This document shows, piece by piece, positions 16,450-25,967 of a DNA stretch of 64,000 nt (position 1 is its first letter; every line of letters begins with the position of its first letter). The DNA is taken from positions 26,016 to 90,015 of the forward strand of contig NZ_JADFAJ010000019.1 of the NCBI RefSeq assembly GCF_015665295.1. The letters run 5' to 3'. Origin of the DNA: Maricaulis sp. Lineage in GTDB: Bacteria > Pseudomonadota > Alphaproteobacteria > Caulobacterales > Maricaulaceae. A program made the position numbers and the translations under genes. The notes under the pieces were generated by a model. That model was not told the DNA's origin, made no database searches, and worked only from the letters and a program-made list of their open reading frames with translations.

Positions 16450-19185
16450 ATGAATCAGATGCGGTTCGAGCAACGCCTGTCCAGCGACAAGGCGATCAAA
16501 TCCCCGTCCGGGGGATCGCGCCCGCGCGACCGCAAACCTGATCCCCGGAAACCGGCCAGCAAACGCTCCAGCGGGGTGATGTGGATCATCCTCGCCATGG
16601 TCCTGTTCACGCTGGCCTATGGTGGCATCCTGCTGATCAAGATCCAGCAGGAGCGCGAGATCCTGATCACCGAGGCGGAGCGGTCCCAGGCCAATGCCGC
16701 CGGCTATCTGGCGGAACGGGTGACCGCCCGCATCGCCGAGGCCCGCTATGCGCTCGCCTTCGCAGCCGCCGACCTGCGCGATGCCCGGGTCGGCGCGGTC
16801 GAGGACCTGGCCCGCGCCCGGCTCGCCGCGATCGGCGAATCGGAACTGGTCGCCGACATCGCCCTCCTCCTGCCCGGTGGCCAGGTGATCGCCGATGGCG
16901 ACCCGGCCGAGGGTTTGCGCGAGCTCGCGGGCGCCGCGCTTGATGCGCCGTCCGGCCTGACCGCCGATGTGTCCGGCAATATCGCCCATCTGGTGCTGGC
17001 CGTGCCGGCGCCGCTCAGCGACGGCACTGTCGGTGCCTTCGTGGCCCGGCTGAGCACCGAGACCGCCCTGCCCGACTGGGGCGATGACCGCGTTGTGGCG
17101 CTGGCCGATTCCGAAGGCGGCATGCTGGCGATCCGCCCGCGCATGCCCAGCGTCCGGGCCGGCACCCAGCTGGCCGAGCGTTTCGGCCTGCAGCCGGCGT
17201 ATATCGATACGCTGGCGAGCGGCGGCGGCGGTGCCACATCGGAGGCGCGTTTCGGCGAGGAGCGCGTGACCTTCGCCGTGGCCCCGATCGCGGGAACCGA
17301 ATTGCGCGTCTACGCGCTGGGCGCCATGCGCATCAATCAGAGCGCTTGGTACCGCACCATCTCCTTTTACGGGCTGATGTTCATCGCCCCGATCTTCGTG
17401 GCGCTGGGCCTGTGTGCCCTGGTCTTCATGCAAATGGGGCGGCTGCGATCCACGCGGCAGCAGCTCGAAGACAATGAACAGCGCTTTCGCGTCGCCATCG
17501 AAGGCGCACGCTGTGGTGTCTGGGACTGGAACCCGGAAGCCGACACGGTCTTTGTCACCGACTCGCTTGCCCGCATCCTTGGCCTTGAAGCGGCCATCGA
17601 GTGCAACGGGCAGCAATTCCTGCAACTCTTCTCCAAGCCGGATCGCGAGCGACTGCGCGCCGCCATGCGCGGCGCCCCCGCCGGCGCCGAGGTCGATCAC
17701 GAGGTCCTGGCCGCCCGCTCACCGGTCTGGCTGCAGATGCGCGGCCGTATCCTGCCGGGCGGCGAGGCCAATCATACCCGGATCGTCGGCGTCGCCATCG
17801 ACGTCACCGAACGCAAGGGCGCCCAGGCCCGGGTCGCTGCTGCCGAAAACCGGCTGCGCGCGGCACTGGAATCCATGTCGGAAAGCTTTGTGCTCTGGGA
17901 CAGCCGCCAGCGCCTGGTCCTGTGGAACCGCAAGTTCCGCGACCTGTTTGATTTTCCCGAGGGCATGCTCAAGCCCGGCATGAGCTATGCCGCCGTCGAG
18001 CAGGCTGCAGCGCGCGCCATCAAGGCCGTGCATGGCGGCACCGACAGCAAGGTGGCCTACGAGATCGAACTCGCAAATGGTCGCTGGCTGCACTATTCCG
18101 ACCGCCCGACCGCCGATGGCGGCCTGGTCTCGGTGGGTGCCGACATTTCCGATCTCAAGCATCACGAAGCCGCCCTCACCGAGAATGAGGCCCAGCTGCG
18201 CAAGACCGTCGATGACGTGAAGCGCTCGCAGGCCCGCATCGCCGATCTCGCCAAGAAATACGAGGAAGAGAAGATCCGCGCCGAGGAAGCCAACCGGTCG
18301 AAGTCCGAATTCCTCGCCAATATGAGCCACGAGCTGCGCACGCCGCTGAACGCGATCAACGGTTTCTCCGAAATCATGATGCAGGAAATGTTCGGCCCGC
18401 TCGGGGATGACCGCTATGTCGGCTACATGAAGGACATCCTGTCCTCGGGCAAACACCTCTTGGAACTGATCAACGACATTCTCGACATGTCCAAGATCGA
18501 GGCCGGCAAGATGCAGCTGCAGCCCGAGCCGACCGATGCCAGCGAGCTGGTCGAGCAAAGCATCCGCATCGTGCGTGGCCGGGCCGAGGAGAAGCGCCTG
18601 CAGCTGCGTGCCGATGTCTCTGACCTGCCGGAGATCGAGGTCGATCCGCGCGCCTTCAAGCAGATCATGATCAACCTGGTCTCCAACGCGGTGAAGTTCA
18701 CGCCGGAAGGCGGACGGGTCACAGTGCGCGGCTTCCTGTCCGGCCTCGGCGTCGCCTTCCAGGTCTCCGATACCGGCATCGGCATTGCCAAGGACGACCT
18801 GCCGCGCCTGGGACGTCCCTTCGAGCAGATCGAAAGCCAGCACTCCAAGAGCTTCCAGGGCTCCGGCCTCGGCCTCGCCCTGTCGAAATCCCTGATCGAG
18901 CTGCATGGCGGCACATTGTCGATCGAATCGACGCTCGGCGAAGGCACGACGGTCTCCATCGTGCTGCCGATCAGCCAGGACCAGCCGATCCCGCGCGATG
19001 CGAGCCGCAGGGTCTCCGAAAAGGCGCCGCGCGGGGATGAGGATGGTTTCGCGCCGGCGGACGACAACTTCGACGCCCATGCGCCGCTGGGACTGTCAGC
19101 CGGGCTGCAGGGCGGGGACAGCTTCGACGCCGATGATGAATTCGTCGACAGCGCAACACCGGCCCGCTTCGCGGCCGGCGAGTAA
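16450..19185 (+). CDS. PleC/DivJ-type membrane PAS histidine kinase
   Basis: 911 aa. Basic cytoplasmic start, TM1 about 38-58, periplasmic domain to about 300, TM2 about 305-328, PAS about 340-460, a second PAS about 465-575, coiled coil about 580-610, then HisKA with the phospho-acceptor in NMSHELRTPLNAINGFSE (His about 627) and an ATPase domain (N box NLVSNAVKF, G1 DTGIGI, G2 GSGLGLALS). The block FGPLGDDRYVGYMKDI...LINDILDMSKIEAGK is typical of the PleC/DivJ/PdhS group that controls cell-cycle regulators. Layout is closer to PleC than DivJ. An acidic tail of about 75 residues follows the kinase. Confidence 0.85.
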   Translation: MNQMRFEQRLSSDKAIKSPSGGSRPRDRKPDPRKPASKRSSGVMWIILAMVLFTLAYGGILLIKIQQEREILITEAERSQANAAGYLAERVTARIAEARYALAFAAADLRDARVGAVEDLARARLAAIGESELVADIALLLPGGQVIADGDPAEGLRELAGAALDAPSGLTADVSGNIAHLVLAVPAPLSDGTVGAFVARLSTETALPDWGDDRVVALADSEGGMLAIRPRMPSVRAGTQLAERFGLQPAYIDTLASGGGGATSEARFGEERVTFAVAPIAGTELRVYALGAMRINQSAWYRTISFYGLMFIAPIFVALGLCALVFMQMGRLRSTRQQLEDNEQRFRVAIEGARCGVWDWNPEADTVFVTDSLARILGLEAAIECNGQQFLQLFSKPDRERLRAAMRGAPAGAEVDHEVLAARSPVWLQMRGRILPGGEANHTRIVGVAIDVTERKGAQARVAAAENRLRAALESMSESFVLWDSRQRLVLWNRKFRDLFDFPEGMLKPGMSYAAVEQAAARAIKAVHGGTDSKVAYEIELANGRWLHYSDRPTADGGLVSVGADISDLKHHEAALTENEAQLRKTVDDVKRSQARIADLAKKYEEEKIRAEEANRSKSEFLANMSHELRTPLNAINGFSEIMMQEMFGPLGDDRYVGYMKDILSSGKHLLELINDILDMSKIEAGKMQLQPEPTDASELVEQSIRIVRGRAEEKRLQLRADVSDLPEIEVDPRAFKQIMINLVSNAVKFTPEGGRVTVRGFLSGLGVAFQVSDTGIGIAKDDLPRLGRPFEQIESQHSKSFQGSGLGLALSKSLIELHGGTLSIESTLGEGTTVSIVLPISQDQPIPRDASRRVSEKAPRGDEDGFAPADDNFDAHAPLGLSAGLQGGDSFDADDEFVDSATPARFAAGE

Positions 19186-19212
19186 CGTCACCCCTGCCAG
19201 ATTGCGGGGAAT

Positions 19213-19767
19213 CTAGTGTCGATCGCGCGGTGGCGGCGGCGGGCCTTCGCGGCCATCCCGCGGTGTCCCGCGCCGGTGCATGGCCGAATGACCGATGCGC
19301 TCGCGCCCGGCTTGCAAGGCTGCGGCACGGGTCTCGGCATCAAGCTCGGCCACAACATCCAGCACAATCATTTCGATACGGGCCTCGACGGCACGCTGGC
19401 TCTGGCGCATTCGCTCCATCGCGGCAGCAACTGCGTCGGCGTCGAAGTCCTCGGCGACGAGCAGGGCATCGAGCTCCCGACGTGCCGCCCTGCCGTCCAT
19501 GGCGATATCGCGCATTTCGGCGAAACTCGCGCGCAGGCGGCTGCGGGCTTCATCGCGCGCCGCTTCGGGCAGCGACTCGACGAAACCGCGCAGGTCGAAA
19601 CCGGCACGCCCCGGAGGGCCGCCGCGCGTCGGCATCTGGCCATCATGTGGCACCCGGACATGCCAGCGCGGCCCGTCCGTCGTGCGATGGAGGAGGTAAC
19701 CAACAAGCACGCCATTGATCATTACCGATCCGACCAGGGCGATGATCCAGGGCAGGGCCGGCCTCAT
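19213..19767 (-). CDS. Periplasmic metal-sensor-like protein (CnrX/Metal_resist type)
   Basis: 184 aa. One N-terminal hydrophobic segment (about 7-27) anchors a periplasmic helical domain with FVESLPEAARDEARSRLRASFAEMRDI and further long helices, resembling the Spy/CnrX/ZraP hairpin fold. Members sense metals or misfolding and regulate ECF sigma activity or scavenge metals. The C-terminus is His/Pro-rich. Last gene of the operon, with a 4-nt ATGA overlap to the anti-sigma-like gene. Metal binding is not shown by the sequence alone. Confidence 0.7.
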   Translation of the reverse strand: MRPALPWIIALVGSVMINGVLVGYLLHRTTDGPRWHVRVPHDGQMPTRGGPPGRAGFDLRGFVESLPEAARDEARSRLRASFAEMRDIAMDGRAARRELDALLVAEDFDADAVAAAMERMRQSQRAVEARIEMIVLDVVAELDAETRAAALQAGRERIGHSAMHRRGTPRDGREGPPPPPRDRH

Positions 19768-20177
19768 GCGTCCTCCCCCAGCCAGTCCACCCAGTCCTGC
19801 TCGTATCCGGTGAAGGCATCGGCATAGATCGCGTCGCTGTCGTCGGCGGGTCCGGTGAGCGCGCCGCTGGCAAAACCGCCCAGCACACCAACCAGAAGCG
19901 CGGCAGCGATGGCTGACGGCGCCATCCAGGCGGGCAATCCGGTCGGGCCAGGAAGCCGGGCGAGAAGACGGCGCTCAAGCAGCGGCGCCTCGATCACCGG
20001 CTCGACCATGCGGTCAAGAAGATCGTCGAGCACCATCTCGTCACCGGTCGCGTCGAGGACCAGGGCAGGATGCGCGGCGGCAAAGGCTTCGGCCTCGGCC
20101 CGTTCGGCATCGGGCCAGCGCGCCGGGTCGGCCCCATAGGCCTCGAGAATTCGGAAAAAGCGGTCCTCAGTCATCAT
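19764..20177 (-). CDS. Single-pass anti-sigma-like protein
   Basis: 137 aa. Helical cytoplasmic part beginning RFFRILEAYGADPARWP, one hydrophobic segment about 84-105 and a short acidic periplasmic tail. No zinc anti-sigma HxxxCxxC motif. Position directly after an ECF sigma gene (4-nt overlap) and before a CnrX-like sensor suggests it plays the CnrY role, holding the sigma factor at the membrane. The opening motif recurs in uncharacterised alphaproteobacterial proteins. The role is inferred from context. Confidence 0.65.
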   Translation of the reverse strand: MMTEDRFFRILEAYGADPARWPDAERAEAEAFAAAHPALVLDATGDEMVLDDLLDRMVEPVIEAPLLERRLLARLPGPTGLPAWMAPSAIAAALLVGVLGGFASGALTGPADDSDAIYADAFTGYEQDWVDWLGEDA

Positions 20178-20869
20178 TCGTCACCGTAACGGGCGTCACC
20201 GCCCCGTGCATAGCTGGCAATGAGATCCGGTGCATCGCCCAGAAGCAAGGCCTTGAGCTTGCGCCGGCCGCGGGCCAGCAGGGATTCGAGCGCATCGACG
20301 CTCACAGACATGATCGCCGCCGCCTCGATATTGCTCATCTCCTGGAAATGAACCAGTTCGAGCGCCTGGCGCTGGCGGTCCGGCAGTCGGGCGACAGCCA
20401 TTGCGACGCGATGACCGGTTTCGGCCTGCTCCATCCGGGAGTCCTGCCCGGGCGCGCTGTCAGCGCGTTCCGGCACGGTCTCGGTTGGTATTTCGCGGCG
20501 CCTGCGCAGCCGGTCATAGCAGAGATTGAGCGCAATGCGGCAAATCCAGCTCGACACCCGCGCCTGACCGGACTGCCAGCGCCCTGCGGCTTTCCAGACC
20601 CGCAGGAAAGTCTCCTGCGCCACGTCCTCGGCCTCCACCGGATCGCCGAGCGTGCGCCGGGCCAGACCGAGAATGCGGGACAGGTTGGCAGCCATCAGCT
20701 CGCGCGCCGCGTCGCGGTCGCCGGCGCCAATACGCGCCATCAGCCGGTCTTCCGCGGCGCGCACCCCGGCCGGAGCCGGGGTGGCGGGAGATGACCGTTC
20801 GCGGACACGGCCCGACAGGGGTCCGGCAGCGGCCGGTTCGTCAGTCTTCATGCCGTGTCCGTCGAACAT
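20174..20869 (-). CDS. ECF-type RNA polymerase sigma factor
   Basis: 231 aa. Sigma region 2 is DPVEAEDVAQETFLRVWKAAGRW, continuing into SSWICRIALNLCYDRLRRRRE; region 4 is ARLPDRQRQALELVHFQEMSNIEAAAIMSVSVDALESLLARGRRKLKALL. The N-terminal about 45 residues are extra and low in complexity. Start is uncertain: ATG 20869, ATG 20851, or further upstream inside the EF-hand gene. Overlaps the anti-sigma-like gene by 4 nt. Expected to drive a stress or metal regulon released by its membrane partner. Confidence 0.88.
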   Translation of the reverse strand: MFDGHGMKTDEPAAAGPLSGRVRERSSPATPAPAGVRAAEDRLMARIGAGDRDAARELMAANLSRILGLARRTLGDPVEAEDVAQETFLRVWKAAGRWQSGQARVSSWICRIALNLCYDRLRRRREIPTETVPERADSAPGQDSRMEQAETGHRVAMAVARLPDRQRQALELVHFQEMSNIEAAAIMSVSVDALESLLARGRRKLKALLLGDAPDLIASYARGGDARYGDE

Positions 20870-20880
20870 CAGCGAAACGC

Positions 20881-21459
20881 CTAGTTCCGCCACCAATGCC
20901 GGCGATCCTGTCGCCGTTCAGCCGCGGCGTCCAGCTCGTCCGGCGTGATCGCGCCGTCCTCGTTTGCGTCCAGCATGGCGAACAGTCGGTTCTCGCCACC
21001 GAGGAATTCGGCGCGGGAAATCCGACCATCCTCATCGGTGTCAAAATGGCGGCCGGGGCCCGCCCCGTCCGGGCCGTCACCAGGACCGTCACCGCCGTGA
21101 GCCCGCCGCCGCCAACGCCGGCCTTCCTCGCCGGCTTCATCGGCCTCGGCCTCATGCAGGGCCCGCAGGCGCTGGCGCACGGGCGATGCGTCTTCGCCAT
21201 CAAGATAGCCGTCGGAATTGCGATCCATCCAGGCGAACATCTCCGCCTGCAGAGCATCGACTTCGGCGCGGGTAATGGTGTTGTCGGCATTGGCGTCGGC
21301 CGCCCGCAGCATCATCATCGCGCGCTGTGGGCCGCCGGCACCGGGACCGCCCTGGCGGTCACCGCGGTGATGGCCGCCAATTCCCTGGGCCTGCGCCGCA
21401 GCGCCGGCCAGCAACAGGCAGGTCGAGCTCATCAGAATAATCAGTCGGGAAATTTTCAT
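20881..21459 (-). CDS. Secreted protein with four EF-hand calcium loops
   Basis: 192 aa. A signal peptide (KISRLIILMSSTCLLLAGAAAQAQ) targets it to the periplasm. Four EF-hand loops are readable: DANADNTITRAE (about 55-66), DRNSDGYLDGED (79-90), DTDEDGRISRAE (140-151) and DANEDGAITPDE (164-175). The N-terminal linker and middle are Gly/His/Arg-rich. ATG 21459 has GAGGA nine nt upstream; an upstream in-frame start would spoil the signal peptide. It leads the operon with the ECF sigma factor, 11 nt before the sigma start used here, so calcium or another divalent ion may be part of the signal. Confidence 0.85.
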   Translation of the reverse strand: MKISRLIILMSSTCLLLAGAAAQAQGIGGHHRGDRQGGPGAGGPQRAMMMLRAADANADNTITRAEVDALQAEMFAWMDRNSDGYLDGEDASPVRQRLRALHEAEADEAGEEGRRWRRRAHGGDGPGDGPDGAGPGRHFDTDEDGRISRAEFLGGENRLFAMLDANEDGAITPDELDAAAERRQDRRHWWRN

Positions 21460-21531
21460 GACATTGTCCTCGTCGTTCAAAGCCTCGCAATGAGTAGAAC
21501 GCGTCAGGCCCGAACATCCGTCGCGGCAGGA

Positions 21532-24417
21532 TCACATTTTCCCGATCCGACGCTCAAACACCTTGTGGACGGCCACCATGCGCCTATCCAGCGCCGCCAT
21601 GAGTGCCTCGATCTTGCGGCAGCCGCCGAGCTCGGCAAGCCGTTCGGCAAAACCACTGCTGGCCTGGTCCGGGTCGAAGCCGGAGCCGTGGGCACAGCGG
21701 ATCAGCTGCAGCACGCCGAGCTCGAGCTGCAGCGTCTCGGTGAGCAGCTTGACCTCGTCGGCCGGCAGAATCCCCGCCTCACCCAGCGCCATCAGCGCCT
21801 GCATGGTCGAGGCGCGCAGCACATCCTTCCGGTCGGCATGGATCAATTGCAGGGTCTGGGCGATGAACTCGATATCCTGCAGGCCGCCCGGCCGGGCCTT
21901 GAGGTCCCAGTCTGACTTCGGCGGTTTGGCCTCGGCGAGTCGGCGCCGCATCGACAGGGCGTCCTCGCGCACGCCCTTGGCCTCGCGCGGCCGCCGCAAC
22001 GCCCGCTCGAAGGAGGCCTCAACGGCACGCGCCAGCGGACCGTCACCGGCGATGATGCGGGCTCGCGTCAGCGCCATCATCTCCCAGGTCCAGGCCTCGT
22101 GCGGGTAATAGCTGTCAAAGCGCGCCAGCGAGACCGCGACCGGGCCCGCCTTGCCCGATGGGCGCAACTGCATGTCCACCGTATAGAGTTCGCCCTCCTC
22201 GGTGGGCGCCGACAGGGCGCTGATCAGGCGGGTCGCAAAACGGCCGAACCAGGAGGCGGCGGTCTCGTCTCCCTGATAGATGATCATGATGTCGAGATCA
22301 CTGTCGGCCGCAAGTTCCCGGCCGCCCAGCTTGCCCATGCCCAGAATGACGCCCTCGCCCGGCATCGGGCCATATCGGCGCTCGGTTTCGTCCTGCGCGG
22401 CCCGCGCCATGGCCGACAGGGTCGCATCGGCCATCGCGGAAAAGGCCGCGCCGGCGGTTTGCGCGCTGGCCGTCCGCTTGAGGATTTGCGTGCCGATCCG
22501 GAAGCGCTCCTCGCGGACGCGGCGACGGGCAATATTGAGGGCGGCCTCGTAATCCCCGGCCCGGCCCAGCGCCTCGCTCAGCACCGACTTGAAACTGTCC
22601 GGCGGATCGCGGTCGAGGGGGACGGAGAAGCGCTCGTCCAGCATGGCATCGAGCAGGGCCGGACGGCGTGCCAGATCGGCCGCCAGTCGCGGTGCCAGGG
22701 TCAGGATGCCGATCAGGTCTGCCGCCAGGCCCGGCTCGTTGGACAGGAGCGAGAGCGGTTGCACGCCCATGGGCAGGTTCTCGAAAAAGGCGGCGAAGCG
22801 TGTCATCGCGGCATCCGGCTCGCCGGTGGCGGCCATGCGGTCGACCAGCTGCGGTGCGATGCGGGCAAACAGGGTGCGGGCACGGTTCGACCGTACCGCC
22901 CTCACCCGGCCACCGGCCCAGCCATTGAGCGTCGCCCAGACCGAGGCCGGTTGCGAGAAGCCCAGGGTTTCCAGCGTGGTGATGGTGTCCGGCGTCGGCT
23001 CGACGCCGGTCAGGATCAGCGAACCGGCCTCCGAGGCCAGGGCCTCGTCATCCTCGAACTGGTCGGAAAAATGCCCGTGCACGCGCTGCAGGCAGGCCTC
23101 GACCGCCGCCTCGAAGGCGGCCCGGCTGTCAAAGCCGGCCAGCGCGGCGAGATCGGCGCGGTCATCATCATCGACAGGCACCGTCTGGCTCGGCTCGTCC
23201 TGGCGCATCTGCACGCGGTGTTCCCAGCTGCGCAGATCGCAATAATCCGCCGACAGGGAGGCGACGACATCGGCCTCGACAGCGCCGGTCTCGCGCAGCG
23301 CCGCCAGCGCATCCAGTGTTGCCGGAACGCGGACGCGCTCGTCACGGCCGCCAAAGACCAGCTGCGGGATCTGGGCGTAAAACTCGATCTCGCGTATGCC
23401 GCCGCGCCCCAGTTTGAGATCATGCCCGGCCGGCCGGATCTCGGCGCGCCGCCCCACCGTCTGGATCTGCCGCGCCAGGCCGCGGATATCATCGATCGCG
23501 GCATAGTCCAGCGAGCGGCGCCAGATGAAGGGCTGCATGTGGGCGAGAAAGCGCGCCGCTGCAGCGGTGTCGCCGGCACTGGCGCGCGCCTTGATCCAGG
23601 CCGCCCTCTCCCAGGTCTGGCCCAGGCTTTCATAATAATTCAGCGCCGCATCGGTCGAGATGATGACCGGGGTCGCACCCGGATCAGGCCGCAAGCGCAG
23701 GTCGACGCGGAAGGCATAGCCGTCAGACGTCACATCCTGCAGCGATTTCACCACGGACTGGATCAGGCGCGGCAGGCGTTTGCGCGGCTCCTCGGTCCCG
23801 GGCAGGGTCAGGGCCTCGGCATCATAGACGGCGACCAGGTCGATGTCGGAGGAATAGTTGAGATCACCGGTTCCCATCTTGCCCAGCGCCAGCAGGATCA
23901 CGCCGGGAAGCGGGTTGTCCGGGTCACTCACGGCATGCGCGCGGCCCTGTTCGGCGAGCAAGCGGACATGGGCATGCAGCGCCGCCTTGAGGGCCGCATC
24001 GGCGAGCCGTGTCATCGCCGCCGTCACCTGGCGGACATCCCAGACCCCGGCGAGGTCCGCCAGCGCGGTGACCAGATGGGCATCGCTCTTGGCCTCGCGC
24101 AGGGCGGCATCGAGGGCGGCAATATCCGGCGCCGCAGCCCCGGCAATGCGCAGATTGTCGATGGCCAGGGCGAGCAGCCGGTCCGGCGTCTCGCGCACAC
24201 AGGCCGCCAGCGTGTCGGGCCGGCGCTGGGCCAGACGCGCCAGATAGGGCGCGGCGGCGAACACAGTGTCGAGGAAGTCGGAGACCGGCGCGATCGCGGC
24301 GCGCGCCCTGTCCGGCAGTGACGCGATCACATGCGCGGCCGCACCCGGCTTGCGCCCCGGCAAGGGCGGTAGTCCGGCGGGCAGGGCCGGTCGTGATGGC
24401 GTCTCGACGTCAGTCAT
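21532..24417 (-). CDS. glnE: Bifunctional glutamine synthetase adenylyltransferase/adenylyl-removing enzyme
   Basis: 961 aa. Adds and removes AMP on glutamine synthetase according to PII state. Two nucleotidyltransferase domains are evident: the adenylyl-removing half with LALGKMGTGDLNYSSDIDLV (about residue 180) and the adenylyltransferase half with GMGKLGGRELAADSDLDIMI (about 700), each followed by helical bundles. ATG 24417 is a conservative start; the frame runs on to 24522 and MPGQI at 24489 is possible. Third gene after degP/regulator/kinase on the same strand; 110 nt separate it from the kinase stop. Confidence 0.93.
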   Translation of the reverse strand: MTDVETPSRPALPAGLPPLPGRKPGAAAHVIASLPDRARAAIAPVSDFLDTVFAAAPYLARLAQRRPDTLAACVRETPDRLLALAIDNLRIAGAAAPDIAALDAALREAKSDAHLVTALADLAGVWDVRQVTAAMTRLADAALKAALHAHVRLLAEQGRAHAVSDPDNPLPGVILLALGKMGTGDLNYSSDIDLVAVYDAEALTLPGTEEPRKRLPRLIQSVVKSLQDVTSDGYAFRVDLRLRPDPGATPVIISTDAALNYYESLGQTWERAAWIKARASAGDTAAAARFLAHMQPFIWRRSLDYAAIDDIRGLARQIQTVGRRAEIRPAGHDLKLGRGGIREIEFYAQIPQLVFGGRDERVRVPATLDALAALRETGAVEADVVASLSADYCDLRSWEHRVQMRQDEPSQTVPVDDDDRADLAALAGFDSRAAFEAAVEACLQRVHGHFSDQFEDDEALASEAGSLILTGVEPTPDTITTLETLGFSQPASVWATLNGWAGGRVRAVRSNRARTLFARIAPQLVDRMAATGEPDAAMTRFAAFFENLPMGVQPLSLLSNEPGLAADLIGILTLAPRLAADLARRPALLDAMLDERFSVPLDRDPPDSFKSVLSEALGRAGDYEAALNIARRRVREERFRIGTQILKRTASAQTAGAAFSAMADATLSAMARAAQDETERRYGPMPGEGVILGMGKLGGRELAADSDLDIMIIYQGDETAASWFGRFATRLISALSAPTEEGELYTVDMQLRPSGKAGPVAVSLARFDSYYPHEAWTWEMMALTRARIIAGDGPLARAVEASFERALRRPREAKGVREDALSMRRRLAEAKPPKSDWDLKARPGGLQDIEFIAQTLQLIHADRKDVLRASTMQALMALGEAGILPADEVKLLTETLQLELGVLQLIRCAHGSGFDPDQASSGFAERLAELGGCRKIEALMAALDRRMVAVHKVFERRIGKM

Positions 24418-24527
24418 GACCGGCAAATTGGCCCGATCCGCCAGCCGGGTGAAGGGGCAAAGCCGCATTTGAGAAATTTGTCCCGGCATGTGTGCCACGA
24501 AAATGTCTTTCGCAGCACACAACCTGC

Positions 24528-25961
24528 CTAGCTCTCCGCCGGCGCCTTGGGGAAACAGAGTGAGGCGCGCAGGCCGGCGCCGTGCCCGTCAGCGACCACG
24601 CCCGGGCCCTCGCCCAGCTCGAACTTGCCATTGTGGACATCGACGATGGCCTTGACGAGCGACAGGCCGAGGCCCGAGCCGGGCATGGTGCGTGAATTGT
24701 CGAGCCGCACGAAACGCTGGGTGACCCGCTCGCGATCCGTATCGGGAATGCCCGGACCGGTATCGGTGACAGAGAACTCGATACGGCCTTCACCGGTCTC
24801 GCGCAGGCGCAATGTCACCGCACCGCCGGGCGGGGTATATTTGACCGCATTGTCGAGAATGTTCGCGAGCGCCTGGGACAGGAGACCGCGATCGCCCAGC
24901 AGGGTCAGGCCGGACTGGATCTCGCTGTTGAAGGACAAGCCTTCATCCTCGCAGACCGGCTCGTAGAGCTCGGCCATGTCGGAGGCGATCTCGGCCGGGT
25001 CGAGACGCTGGATCGAGGCCCGGCTTTCACCGGCCTCCAGGCGTGACAGCGACAGGATGGCGTTGAAAATGCCAAGAAGTTCGTCGGTATCGGCGACAGC
25101 GCGCTCCAGCGCCTGTTCACGCGAGGCCTGGTCACCCTCCTCGCGCAGCGCCTCGTCGAGCCGGTTGCGCATGCGTGTCAGCGGCGTGCGCAGATCATGC
25201 GCGATACTGTCGCCGGTATGGCGCATGCGGTGCATCAGCGCCTCGACCCGGTCGAGCATGTTGTTGAAATTCTCGGACAGCTCATCGAGCTCGTCGCCGG
25301 TGAAATTGCGCGGCGCTCGGGGCTGCAGGTCGCCGGCCTTGACCCGCCGCGCCACCGTATTGATCCGGTCGAGACGGCGGACAAAGCGGCGGCTGACGAA
25401 AATCCCCGCCGCCACGCCCAGCGCCAGGGCCAGCGCAGACGCGGCAAGAATGGTGTTGAGCATGCGCGAGACGAGGCGCGTCTCCTCGTCGACATCGAGG
25501 CCGACATAGAGGCGATAGCCCGAAGGCAGGTCGATGATGCGGCCGCGCGCGGTACGGTCATCCTTGCCATCGGCATCATTGCGGTCACCGGCGGCGGGCC
25601 GGCGATAGGTGAACTGGACCCGACCCTCATCATCGGGCTGGACGTCCGGCAGATAGGTCAGATTGCCCGACAGGCTGCGGCCGGAGGGGTGAACCAGCAA
25701 ATAGAGATAGTCCGCCCCGCCGCCGACCGTGCGTTCCAGGATGTAGCGGTTGACCGTGCGGATGCCGCCAGCCTGGAAACTGGCGTCGAGCTGCTCGACT
25801 TCCTCATTGATGGCCGCATCGGCGCGGCGCAGCACCATGCCGGCCGAGGCCGCATAGACGAAGCCCAGCGTGACGAAACTCGCCAAGGCGAACAGGGCCG
25901 CCGACAAAAGTGTCTGTCGGAACGCCGTTGTTCGAAGAAAGGCTGCCCCCCGCGCCTGCAT
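24528..25961 (-). CDS. Sensor histidine kinase (HAMP, OmpR-system type)
   Basis: 477 aa. TM1 about 15-40, periplasmic sensor to about 165, TM2 about 168-190, HAMP about 190-245, HisKA with phospho-acceptor in DSIAHDLRTPLTRMRNRL, and HATPase (N box NILDNAVKY, G1 DTGPGIP, G2 GSGLGLSL). It should phosphorylate the response regulator immediately upstream, whose stop is 6 nt away. Location behind degP suggests envelope-stress sensing, by analogy with CpxAR; the signal itself is unknown. Confidence 0.9.
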   Translation of the reverse strand: MQARGAAFLRTTAFRQTLLSAALFALASFVTLGFVYAASAGMVLRRADAAINEEVEQLDASFQAGGIRTVNRYILERTVGGGADYLYLLVHPSGRSLSGNLTYLPDVQPDDEGRVQFTYRRPAAGDRNDADGKDDRTARGRIIDLPSGYRLYVGLDVDEETRLVSRMLNTILAASALALALGVAAGIFVSRRFVRRLDRINTVARRVKAGDLQPRAPRNFTGDELDELSENFNNMLDRVEALMHRMRHTGDSIAHDLRTPLTRMRNRLDEALREEGDQASREQALERAVADTDELLGIFNAILSLSRLEAGESRASIQRLDPAEIASDMAELYEPVCEDEGLSFNSEIQSGLTLLGDRGLLSQALANILDNAVKYTPPGGAVTLRLRETGEGRIEFSVTDTGPGIPDTDRERVTQRFVRLDNSRTMPGSGLGLSLVKAIVDVHNGKFELGEGPGVVADGHGAGLRASLCFPKAPAES

Positions 25962-25967
25962 GCCGGA

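Noticed and set aside
22099..24321. 740-residue open frame antisense to glnE
   Set aside because: Arg/Gln/Gly-rich with no recognisable fold; glnE is intact on the other strand.
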